A stretch of DNA of 64,000 nt from Corythucha ciliata. Lineage: Eukaryota; Arthropoda; Insecta; Hemiptera; Tingidae. How positions within the stretch are numbered: position 1 is the stretch's first letter; each line of letters starts with the position of its first letter. Shown one piece after another: positions 1 through 9,303 of this stretch. The stretch is from the NCBI GenBank assembly GCA_038030265.1, contig CM075943.1, positions 2,108,001 through 2,172,000 on the forward strand, written 5' to 3'. The translations under genes and the position numbers were made by a program. The notes under the pieces are model-generated. The model worked only from the letters and a program-made list of their open reading frames with translations, searched no databases and was not told where the DNA came from.

Positions 1-540
1 TTGAGCCAAATATGACCATAATGCGCGATTTTGACTTGACGGACTAATCAAGCCCTGAAAACGGCCAAAATGACTTCACGTGTCCTGGAAATGCCTAAAA
101 CGATGATTCCATCCCTGAAAATGGCAAACTCGACAATTTGCGCACCAGGAATGGTCAAACTTCACGGCCTTGGCTTGATTGACTACGTATTTGAGCCCTG
201 AAAATGGCAAAACCGACGATTTGTGTCTTTAAAATGGCTAAAATTACTATATTTGAGCCCTAGAAATTGCCGAATTTACTTTAAGAGCTCTAGAAATGGA
301 TTACTCCTGCCCTAAAAATGGCAAAATAGACCATTCGGAGCGCCGAAAACGGCCAACCCGGCTGTTCTCGCCTTGACTTGGGACGTACTGTTCGCTCCTA
401 TAACTGGAAAGACTGACTTTATGCGCCCTAAAAATGGCAATTATAACTATTCCAGCCTTGAAATCGTCAAAACTTACTCTATGTGCCCTGAAAAGCTGTG
501 CCCACAACACAGTAAAATGTCAATTTTGAAGTAAAATATT
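1..540. repeat. Degenerate minisatellite-like array A
   Basis: This stretch is built from loosely repeated units of roughly 35-60 bp around a core like CCTGAAAATGGCAAAA followed by a short CGAC/CGATTT segment; recognisable cores lie near 55, 112, 196, 310, 345, 430 and 488. Units are too diverged to form a clean satellite. The same core recurs at 52545-52680 inside the gypsy-containing inverted-repeat element, so the array is a dispersed component and not a local expansion. No coding potential is seen. Confidence 0.6.
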
Positions 541-1370
541 CAGTTTTGAGGTAAAGTGATATTTTTGGAGTGGAACCGCAAGTTTCAGGGTAAAATCTTC
601 AGTTTAGGAACGTTTTTGGGATGAAATCGAAAGTTTTGGAATTAAAACAGTCAGTTTTGGGGTAAAATGGCCAGTTTTGTATTAACGTCATCAGTTATGG
701 GGCAACACGTCAGCTTTGGCGTGAAATCGTCTGTTTTGGTATAAAATCGTCACATTTGCGATGAATTTGTCATTTTTTGTTGTGAAATCACCTGTTTTCA
801 AGGCAGAATGGTCTAAAATCACCGGTTTTGAGGAAAACTTGAGTTAAAGTGTGACATTGTCAGTTTTGGAGTAAATTATCTAATTTTGACGGGTAATTGT
901 CGTTTCGGGTGTAAAATATTCATTTTGAAATGGAACAGTAAAGTTTAGTTTTAGGTTAAAATCGCCAGTTTTGTGGTAGCATCTTCATTTTGAGGGGGGG
1001 GGGGCACGTCAGACATGGCCAGGAATTGCCGTTTTTTTTTTGTTTTCTGTTTTTTTACTAAAATCGCCAATTGAAGGATATGATCGGCAGTTTTTAGTAC
1101 TGAGTGGTCTGTTAATTGTAATTAAGATCATTTTTTTAAATCCGTTTTGGGTTAAACCCGCCATTTTTAGGCGGAATTCACCAGTTTTGGAAGTAAAGAC
1201 TTGGATTTTAAAAGTTGTGCTGTGAAATTTTTAGTTTAGGCGTAGAAACGTCAGTTTTGAAGTAAAATATCCAGTTATACTAGAGTGAAATATTCAGTTT
1301 TTTTGTTAAAAAACGTCAGTTTTGAGTTAAAACCCGTTATTGTTTGGTTAAAAATGTTTAATTTTTACGT
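541..1370. repeat. Degenerate minisatellite-like array B
   Basis: Units of about 25-40 bp centred on CAGTTTTGGGGTAAAATCGT run in the same orientation from about 541 to 1370, with many indels between units (near 560, 595, 655, 680, 735, 790, 850, 905, 975, 1250, 1310). It directly follows array A. A single related unit (GTAAAATTGTGAG) sits beside the array A copy at 52650, suggesting A and B belong to one parent element. No genes are visible here. Confidence 0.55.
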
Positions 1371-2035
1371 CTCTCAGACAAGACGTTGATGAAAAGACGG
1401 TCACCCTGCATATTTGAATGCCAAGTAACGATTTCCGGGGAAATGAATTGTCTGTTATTAGAAAAAAAATCTGAATAGAATTGTCAGTTTTTGGATAGAA
1501 AATCAGGAATAGAAGGCTAAAACAGATAATTTCCGACCGGAGATGTTAGTTTTTGATGGATTACGACCCTTTTTTTTGAAAACTCAGTTTCCGGGGAAGA
1601 ATTTGACGATTTATTGCGCTGGGGTCTCTAGTTTCCATAACGTCCGACATATTCTGCCCAGCCTTTGGTCAAGGGCTGGCTACGCTCCTGCCTAGGAAGG
1701 TGTTTTTAAAAAAAGTAAAATTATACAAGATCACTGTAGCACAGGTCTTGGAAAACGAAGTGAATAAAAATATATTACCGACACTAAAGGTTCAATACTA
1801 ACTATAAGTCCAAGAAAAAAAGTCAACGGACGAGGGATAGACTTGGGGAGAATGCTACTGAGTTCATTGGAGCGATTGGCCTGTGAAAGAGATTATAGAG
1901 TGCGCCACTTATTATCTGAGTGGGTAGGCACTTGGGTAAATAACCCCTAATCACCCAGTAGTGTTGTGAGGCAAGCCAACTTATTATTGTTTTCATTATT
2001 TTATTTCTCCAATAAATTGTTCTTTACAGGCGTTT

Positions 2036-2359
2036 ATGATGGACCACTCGTACGCGTCTGAGGATCGAAAGTTGAAAAAGATTCGACGGATGTGTTGCGT
2101 TCCCCAATGTTCGAGTAACAATCGAGCCCTTAACGTGGCGTTCCACCGATTCCCTGCCGATGCAAATATATGGAAAAGTTGGAAAACAACGTTCCGAATG
2201 ATCGGAAGGGTGCATGATAGGTGTAAATCGGCCTTTATACTTTCCTCTTCGAAAGTGAATTGTCTCAAAAAATGTCGCAAATCGTTTTTTGTGTCATTCG
2301 ATGTTGCGTGCATCGCTGGGTCTAATATAATTTCACATGAAATTGTAATTAAAATATAA
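2036..2359 (+). pseudogene. THAP-like zinc finger fragment
   Basis: A 107-codon open frame begins just after a plausible splice acceptor (TTCTTTACAG near 2030). Residues about 19-35 read MCCVPQCSSNN, followed by VAFHRFPADANIWKSWKTTF. This is the N-terminal half of a THAP domain: Cys-x(2-4)-Cys, then F-x-FP and W. THAP domains are C2CH DNA-binding modules found in P-element-type transposases and host regulators. The terminal Cys-x2-His pair appears as CKSAF, so the zinc-ligating His is missing. The frame then runs into unrelated residues and stops at the edge of a MITE. I read it as a broken or single-exon THAP gene fragment; a diverged but functional first exon is possible. Confidence 0.5.
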
Positions 2360-2497
2360 AGGCCCGTTCACAAGCTCTATGCTTGTGTTGTGTGGTGTCT
2401 ATGCAACCTATAAAAATGCTTCATTTTTCGAGGGAATAAATTTGTTTGGCTGCATAGACTTTACAGAACGTAAACATAGAGCTTGTGAACGGGTCTT
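2359..2497. mobile_element. Short palindromic MITE
   Basis: About 139 bp. The left end GGCCCGTTCACAAGCTCTAT is the inverted copy of the right end (ATAGAGCTTGTGAACGGGTC), about 21 bp with one or two mismatches. A second inner pair (GTCTATGCA / TGCATAGAC) is nested inside. It has no coding capacity. It abuts the next MITE, sharing the TTAA at 2496-2499. Confidence 0.75.
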
Positions 2498-2498
2498 A

Positions 2499-2643
2499 AA
2501 GCCGGCTCCCCACATGCGGTGTTTGCCAAATAACGAGAAAAATATTAATTAATTTCTAGCATTGCCTAGAAACCGACCAACTGAAAATTGAAAAATATTT
2601 TGCTCGTTATTTGGTAAATACCGCATGTGTGGAGCCGGCTTAA
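2499..2643. mobile_element. MITE with AAGCCGGCTCC termini
   Basis: About 145 bp with long terminal inverted repeats of about 38 bp. The left end starts AAGCCGGCTCCCCACATGCG and the right end is its near-perfect reverse complement, flanked by TTAA/TTA-like bases on both sides. The arms include CAAATAACGAG next to a short unique middle. Non-autonomous DNA transposon by structure; its outermost bases resemble the MITE at 8094-8243. Confidence 0.8.
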
Positions 2644-2671
2644 GATTCACCATTTGGCGTGTTGATAGACT

Positions 2672-3110
2672 AATACCCAGATAGCAAGCAATATCCTAGG
2701 AATGTTCCCACATTCTTCGATTTCGAATGTGAATAATCTGAACAACATGAGATTATTCTTATACTATATAAGTTTTCCTAGAATATTCTGATACTAAATG
2801 ATTCGATTATCCTTAGGTGGGTTCAAAAGGATTATGCCTGGAACATTCGTAGCGGAACATGATTATCTTATTTGGAATAATTAACCTAGGAATGTTCTTT
2901 TAGCAGTTTCTAAGAATTAAATGTTACATCCATCGATCTCCGTAATTTTTGTCGTGAGATTGATGCCTGCATTAAGCCGTTTCGGTTTTTATTTGAAATT
3001 AGAAATCCGAAATAAATGCTGAGGTTCAGTTTCACTTTGTTTTAGTGCATTTCATTAAAAAAATACACTATTGGTCTCGCCCTGATAATCGCACATGTGG
3101 GTTATGATAC

Positions 3111-3145
<35 letters not shown>

Positions 3146-4568
3146 TTTTTTTTTTTTTTTTTTTTTTTTTAGGCATTGACTACTGAGGCCATAAGCCTTC
3201 ACGCAAGTAGGCATTTCAATTACATTCTATATTCTGTGTTCTGCGTCTGTCAGCCTCCGCTCATGGCTTCAAGCGCATTATTATTATTACTATTCGAAAC
3301 AAGATGATCATGTTCCGCTACGAATGTTCCAGGCATAATCCTTTTGAACCCACCTATGGATAATCGAATCATATAGTAACAGAATATTAGGATTTATTAT
3401 TTAATAAGTCTATAAGGTTATTGGACGGACCAGCGTCATCGGTTTCGTTTCTTGAAAAAAAAAAAATGCAAAGGTTTCCGTTTCACCATCCATCTCACAC
3501 CCACTCGATCCATATCCACACTCAAACATTAAAAGTTCGTACCCTGTTCTTATTATGATGTGTGCTTGTGTGGTGCTGATCGGTAAAGTTCGTGTCAGTG
3601 GGTTTAGTGGTGGGAGGTCTTCGACTCTCCGATTCGTCCATTTTGCTCTCCTCTCTACGACAGACGCGGGAACTCCTTAACTTTCTGGTTCTTTCGTTCT
3701 TTCTACAAGCACAAATCAACGTGGCTCGAGCCCATCTAGTTTTTCTCGCGTTTTTCTTCTCGAATTTTCTTCAGGCACGCCTAAAATTGGAAAACGTCAC
3801 ATCATTTGATTTGTAGGTAAGGCGACAATTCGCTTGTTATCCTTTAAATCTGATTGTACATGTTTGTTTAATATAATTTGCAGGTGCAAGTTTCACGACT
3901 AATTCGTCAATTAATTGGTCCTACTTCGATATTTATTTTTCTGCCTGTCAAATTTTCTCAGCGACCAATTTTCGGTGATCGAGCCAGTAGCTACATGTAA
4001 TATACTGAAGTAAAGTGTGTATTTAGGATTGTACGATAATTGTGGGATTTTGTTTTCAGGCCCGCGTCGTCTATGTCCCATCGCCGCGTCGTATTATTTT
4101 CTTGGCGTTCTGTTTGTGTGTAGTTGTTTCTCAGCGTGTTTTCTCTTGTAGTGTCAGTATTTTTTCATTCGTTTCCAAATTGTATGCATCATAAATTGAA
4201 AATAAAGTAATTTAATTCTGTTCCGTGCGAATATTCTTTTGGAACATTCACGGAATATATACAACATGTCCCGTTTGGACCTCCTTACAATATTCGTACC
4301 CGACACTATATATCTGAATATTCTGGAGCGATTCTAAAAAAACATTCTTTGAACGTTCAAACTTATCGTTCTGAATATATTCCACGAATCTTCTAGTAGA
4401 ATATTCCGTTGGAACATTCACGGATTATATACAACCTGTCCCGTCTGGACCTCCATACAATATTCGCAAAAAAACCAATATCTTCCACGAATATTCTTGG
4501 AAAAAAGGTAAATTCCAAAAAGATAATCAAGGAATATTCGGGTAATATTTCCTTGCTATCTGGGTACT
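2672..4568. mobile_element. 1.9-kb element with ACCCAGATAGCAAG termini
   Basis: The left end at 2672 (ACCCAGATAGCAAGCAATAT) and the right end near 4568 (inverse ACCCAGATAGCAAGGAAATA) form terminal inverted repeats. Inside lies a second inverted pair (about 2790-2877 versus 3296-3390, containing GGAACATTCGTAGCGGAACA and its inverse). There is also a direct repeat pair (about 4240-4285 and 4410-4460, GGAACATTCACGGA..ACCTCC) and a T/TTA microsatellite. Splice-like sites (GTAAGG at 3817, acceptors ending near 3883 and 4059) occur but no convincing protein is encoded. The superfamily is not identified. Confidence 0.6.
3107..3172. repeat. TTA trinucleotide / poly-T microsatellite
   Basis: About ten TTA repeats run directly into more than 20 consecutive T. 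Simple sequence only. Confidence 0.95.
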
Positions 4569-4887
4569 GTACTATCTCAGAACGCAATTATTCCTGGTAC
4601 GGCACCCTCAGGTTCAATGAAACGCTTATTGAATCTAAAATACTTACATTTTAAGCGGCCAATACTGTATATTCCAGCGGGTTGTTGAATACAAATTCAA
4701 TAAAATGCACTAACAAACTTTATTGTTTCTCAGCGATTCCTGTTATAAAATAATCATGAACCTCTCCATCAATGCTTTACATTGATAACACCAGATGTCA
4801 GGCACTTTGCTTTCAGAGGCCAATAGTAGAACTGGTAAAGTGGTGGTAACCTGCAAGAGACTCTAGCGCAGTGAAGCGATAGAAGTG

Positions 4888-5036
4888 ACGAATGAAGAGG
4901 TGATTATAAGTGAAAAGGAATGTCACCGTTAGATGTTCGGAACGGTGATTTCAATGTGGTCGTCACCGGAGCCAACAGTGACGGAGTAGTCACAGTGACA
5001 AAATCACCGACAGTGAAATCACACCTCACCTCTATT
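4888..5036. repeat. GTGAC/GTCAC-rich palindromic block
   Basis: The block is dense in GTGAC, GTCAC and TCACCG words on both strands (for example GTCACAGTGACAAAATCACC) with weak inverted symmetry around 4960. A similar block lies at 60968-61066. It is probably a small inverted-repeat element, but the ends cannot be fixed from sequence alone. Confidence 0.4.
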
Positions 5037-5483
5037 AAGCGGTATTACCTCGGCAAGCCTCGTCCGCCAAACAAAAAACTCGCAGGTAATGCACCAAGCA
5101 CCACTTACTAATCTTGTAATGTAATCTACTATTTCATGTCAGTTTCAAACCTTTTCTGTACAGTTTTCAAAAACTGAAGCTATAAAGCACCAGGTTATGA
5201 AAATTCAACTTACTGGAGTTATTATGTTATCGTAATGGGCAACTTACGAAGCAGGTAGCGCGAAAAAAACTAAAAAAGTCGTTTCACGTCAAAAACTTAC
5301 GGTAGTGTATCAATACTACCCAACAGTCTTTTCTCGTTTTTTGAGGCGATTTTCGGTATGTTTTATTAGCAGAACATGATGAGTTAGGAGCACGGCTCAG
5401 AAAAAAATTTTTTCCCTCAACTATTTGGGTGTGGCTTGAAAAGGGCATAAAATTCTCACGTGGCTATAAAGAGTTCCAAGTGG

Positions 5484-5522
5484 GCCCAAATTACTCTCGA
5501 GAGTGATATTGGACACCCCTAG
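5484..5522 (+). repeat. Dispersed repeat, copy 1 (GCCCAAATTNCTC)
   Basis: A segment reading GGGCCCAAATTACTCTCGAG, then GAGTGATATTGGACACCCCT, is shared with 7662-7760 and 39536-39640. This copy ends exactly where the LINE fragment at 5525 begins. Family unknown. Confidence 0.6.
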
Positions 5523-5524
5523 AT

Positions 5525-6270
5525 CTGATGAGGCGGTCGTTCTCGGCTGACAATGTCGGATACTTTGCCTGGAATGTTTCAAGGTTTGACTGGTCGGCGT
5601 TGTACAACATGACAGATCCCAACGTCGTCATTGACTACTTCTTGAGTGTTGTCATTTACTTCCGCGACGTTTGCTTTCCACTAAAGTCCTGCTCCAGCAG
5701 CTCGAATGGTAGACTGAGACCCTGCGAATGGTACAACGAGCGAGGTGCTTCGCCTCTATGCCCTTCAGAAGTTCAGTAAATCGGCTGAGCATGTCGCCGC
5801 TTACAGGGAGGTTCACAAAACCTATAAGGAAAGGTTGCGCTTGGCGCGCCTGGAATATAACGCGAGTCATATCTCCAGTGTCATATGCCCCACAAAGGCA
5901 ACTTGGGAAGTTTTGCGAAGGGAAGGACTAGTTTCCCATAGGTCCAGCGTATCTATGGCTTTCACCCTGGACTGTCGTGATTTTAGCGAATTCCTTTCAA
6001 CTGTCGTTGAGCGGGTCCTGGAGAACATACATCACTTGTCTAATGAGAAGGCTTGCGTGGCCGGGCGTCAAGTTTTCGAATGAACCAGAAAACGGTTCTC
6101 TCTCTGCTTTCAGGCCTTTATAGGAGAAAGACGTTGTGTCCTTAAATCGTTGTTACCTCAAATTGTGACTCCGGTGACATTCGTGATGAATCTCTGTCTG
6201 GCTCAGGGGGACTTTCCGTCTTCCTTCAAGATGAGTAAAGTTGTGCCGATCTTCAAGAAGAAATTTGTCC
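5525..6270 (+). pseudogene. LINE ORF2 fragment (EN-RT linker and start of RT)
   Basis: Several overlapping short frames encode one decayed LINE protein on the plus strand. The linker after the endonuclease comes first (5528-5779, with RRSFSADNVGYFAW and FDWSALYN). A basic stretch follows (5745-6083, YREVHKTYKERLRLARLEYN), then the start of a reverse transcriptase finger region (6150-6270, FPSSFKMSKVVPIFKKK). At least three frame changes are present, the catalytic YADD region is absent, and the fragment ends where an opposite-strand LINE begins. Its linker resembles that of the LINE at 9304-12123. Dead copy. Confidence 0.7.
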
Positions 6271-7650
6271 CAAAGTTCTTTTTTTATCCACCATTTACCA
6301 TCTTCAATTCTGACTGGTTTTCCAAAACCATTGTTTCCCATCTCTGCAGCGTGGCCGGCAAGTCGGTCAACCTGCTCATTTCCAGGTATACCCATATGAC
6401 TGGGTACCCACAAGAACCGTATATCCTTTTCTTGTTCTTTTAGTTGCAAAAGGGTTTGCAGTATTTTGACAACCAAATCATTCGACGAGAACTTATTTCT
6501 TAGAGCCAAAAGTGAACTTAGTGAGTCACTCACTATCAGTACTTTGTTCCAGGACTTATTTGTGCTATTATAGTAGGGCATGATAAATTCCATAAAGTTC
6601 CGCTGTGTATACGGAGGCACAGGCTGGCAGTGTGTTGGAATACGATATGCTATCCGACACCCAACAGGCAAATCCTACCCCTGCAGCCATTCTTGATCCG
6701 TCAGTATACATATATGCATTGATATCCTTGATATCTTTCCATAGTGGCTCTAAATAGTGCTAAACTGGTGGCTGTGGGATAATTAGGTATATAATTAATA
6801 ATGTGGTGGTGGATTGAGGATAATTTGAGGAGAGAACGAACAGGTCATAAGTAGGTGTCGTTCGGAAAGCTCCAACAGCAACTCGTAGTCCCAAATGGTA
6901 CACCCTATCCAAGAGCAGGAGCCATGTTTTCCTTGCCGATCCGTAAACAATTGATCCGTAGTCCATCTTTGCCCTGATGAGACTATTAAACATTTTTATT
7001 AAGATATTTCTGTCTGCTCCCCATTTATGGTTTGAGATGACTTTTAGCACCCGCATTGACTTGTAGCATTTAATTACAGTTTCTTGTATGTGCCTTTTCC
7101 ACCTCAGCTGCCTATCAAAATACAAACCAAGAAACTTGTGTTCCTCCTTGTATCTGATCTCGTTTCTCTGAATAAACAGAGGGAGAGCATCATGGGGAGT
7201 CCTCAGTCTGCAAAAGTGGACTGCGACTGTCTTCTCCTCCGAAAACCCTAACCCACAGAATGCGGCATTTTCTACAAGTTGATCTATAGCTATTTGCATT
7301 ACTCTGGTGCTCGTAGACTCAAGTGAGTGTCGAAAAAATATAGCCAGATCATCGGCGTACATGGATACTTGAAAAACGCCTTGGGAGGTTCCTACATAAC
7401 TGATTTCTTGCTATCAGGAACAACGGTCACGCTTAACACTGAGCCTTTGCGGTATGCCATTCTCCTGTACACGTTCAGAAGAGTATCCGCCGCCCACTCT
7501 CACCACAAAAGTACGACACTCCAGGAAACTCTTTACAGCGCAGGGAAGATTTCCCTTGAAGCCCCACCGTTCCAACTGTACAACTACGCTTTCTCGAAAT
7601 ACTCTGTCGAAAGCACTCTTCACGTCAAAGAACACGGTGGTCACGTAAAA
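6153..7650 (-). pseudogene. I-clade LINE ORF2 relic (RT plus RNase H)
   Basis: Read on the minus strand from 7650 to 6153. A palm segment comes first (7414-7644: VFFDVKSAFDRV, QLERWGFKGNLP, ENGIPQ). The catalytic MYADDLAIFF block and thumb follow (6760-7362, HKFLGLYFDRQLRWKRHI, ISNHKWGADR). Last is an RNase H domain (6153-6671: VSDSLSSLLAL and VPSHMGIPGNEQVDRLAGHA). Motif by motif it matches the I-clade LINE at 45025-48548, which has the same RT to RNase H order. Frameshifts separate the three blocks, the endonuclease is missing, and the 3' end is fused head-on to the plus-strand LINE fragment. Non-functional. Confidence 0.82.
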
Positions 7651-7661
7651 TTAAACCTTTG

Positions 7662-7760
7662 AAATAGACCCAAATTGCTCCTGCTGAAAGTGACATCGGG
7701 CACCCCTGGAAATGCCCATCTCTCAAACCAATTTCCACGCTATAAAATGCTCGAAATCTT
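7662..7760 (+). repeat. Dispersed repeat, copy 2
   Basis: Shares ACCCAAATTGCTCC, GGGCACCCCTGGAAATGCCC and CATCTCTCAA with 39536-39640 and partly with 5484-5522. It starts immediately beyond the truncated end of the I-clade LINE relic. From 7760 to 8090 nothing further is recognised apart from a T run at 7980. Confidence 0.65.
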
Positions 7761-8093
7761 GAATTTTGAACGAGGCATAGAATAGAGAGGAAACTTATTT
7801 CTTCTTGTAACACATTTTGTATTTTTATTCTCTGTCTGCACAACTGAAAAGGGTCTCGAAAAAATAAGTGTGTCAATGTAATAAACTTATAAATAGCGAA
7901 ATCGAAAAAGTCACGGGCGCGTGCCGCACGTAAATATAGCTTTTTACCATAAAGATGTCCATTGAAATTGTCGCTGGAGTTTTTTTTTTTTTTAATGATT
8001 ACCCGTGGAAAGAAATAGACACTCTAGTTGTTCTAGCAGAATGACATAGTTCACGATCGATCCAATTCTGCATTTAAAATATTCTTCAAACCA

Positions 8094-8243
8094 AAGCCCG
8101 CCACTCACGTGCAGTTTGAACTGCATCGCGAACCTGCTCATTCGAATCCATTATGTTAACTGAAGAATTGAACTGTAAGTGTGTGGGAGACTTAACTGAA
8201 CAGTCCAAACTGACAGTTCAAACTGCACGTGAGTGGCCGGCTT
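8094..8243. mobile_element. MITE with AAGCCNGCCACTCACG termini
   Basis: About 150 bp. The left arm AAGCCCGCCACTCACGTGCA and the right arm are inverted copies over about 30 bp, with CAGTTTGAACTG at the inner edge. The extreme ends resemble the MITE at 2499-2643, pointing to a common transposase. No coding capacity. Confidence 0.8.
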
Positions 8244-8541
8244 AACAGAGTGAATGAAATTTTATTCGCGTGATCTTTCAATGTATCCTGGTCCTCAAGA
8301 TCTCACTGTGATGCTGGTGCTTAGTATCGAAAGATTAGAGACAACGAAATTATCATACAGTAGACTGTTTATGTCCTATGGTCCTTTGGGATCCTCAAAA
8401 GGACCCTAAAAGGTAGGTACTAATTTCGAAAACCTGTGCTACAATAATAATTTAAAACGCAAGTTTACTCCCAACATTCAATGAAGAGGTTTCTATACTT
8501 TCTGCACGGCCCAGGACGGGCGACCCGTATGCACGGAAACC

Positions 8542-8590
8542 AGTGGCGGATCCATAAGTGGGGAGGGGGTAACTACCCCCCCCCCCCAGG
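8542..8590 (+). repeat. hAT-type terminus (CAGTGGCGGATCCA)
   Basis: CAGTGGCGGATCCATAAG is followed by a G-rich then C-rich stretch. This terminal sequence is closely related to the proven 8-bp-TSD element ends at 23153 and 26497 and to 16617, 18960-18972 and 19392-19407. No matching partner end with the same 8-bp flank was found nearby. From 8600 to 9060 nothing is recognised. Confidence 0.45.
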
Positions 8591-9069
8591 ATTTCAGAAA
8601 AGTTGATTTTTCAAGAAATATAGAGAGAGTATCACGACGATTTCCTAAGAACAAGCGGTGGTTGGCAAGCTTATTTGTCGATTCTCTGATATACAAAGGC
8701 TACCCCTACCCAGGAATTCCAATTTCTTAGCCTCACCTTTTCATAGAGTGAGTCTTCATGTATGAGATCGTGCAGAATTTTTACGTGTTTAGAAATGTAT
8801 CTTCAGCTGGTCCATAAATGTAGAGGGTTGTTTGAATTCTAAATGAAAATTTAGCGCTTCAACGTTTTTGGCCGGATTTTCCTATCAGCGCAAAACACTC
8901 CGCGCAGCGTTATTTAAATTGTTCCCAGTCGAAAAGTAAACACGTAGTTACTAGGAATAAATGTAAAACACGCTGCGCTCGCTAAGCGATTTGCGCCGCT
9001 ATAGGAAAACCCACAGTTTTCCGGAACGCGTACTTTTCGAGTTAAAGAGGGGAAAAACTCAGGTTTACG

Positions 9070-9300
9070 GTCCTTCTGAAGTTTCTATGGGGACATTTTG
9101 GTGGAAACTCATGAAAATTACCAATGAGCTCATTAAAAAAGTAATAAGCGATTTTTTTGGCAGAAATGACCATTTTTGTGAAAAAAGAGTGCTTTACTCT
9201 TCAGTGGTTTGACCAGCAAAATTATTCAAACGATCCTTGCGATTTTCAACATGCTAAAAATCATTAAAGCCTCATGTGAAGTGGTCCTTTGAATGGAACT
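9070..9300. repeat. Fragment of palindromic family P
   Basis: Pieces such as GAAAAAAGAGTG, TTGCGATTTTCAACATG and CCTCATGTGAAGTGG occur in the same order as in the larger family P copies at 13870-14885 and 34708-36476. The fragment ends where the LINE 3' tail begins (about 9304). Confidence 0.5.
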
Positions 9301-9303
9301 GAA

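Noticed and set aside
1040..1225. Open frame of 61 codons in the array B region
   Set aside because: It runs through degenerate repeats, and its length is expected by chance in AT-rich sequence.
3522..3816. Possible host gene in both strands near 3.6 kb
   Set aside because: Splice-like sites exist but codon content is not protein-like and the region lies inside a TIR-bounded element.
4240..4460. Two-copy GGAACATTCACGGA repeat as a heat-shock-like regulatory array
   Set aside because: The GAANNTTC-like words are irregular and the two copies are better explained as a duplicated segment of the surrounding element.
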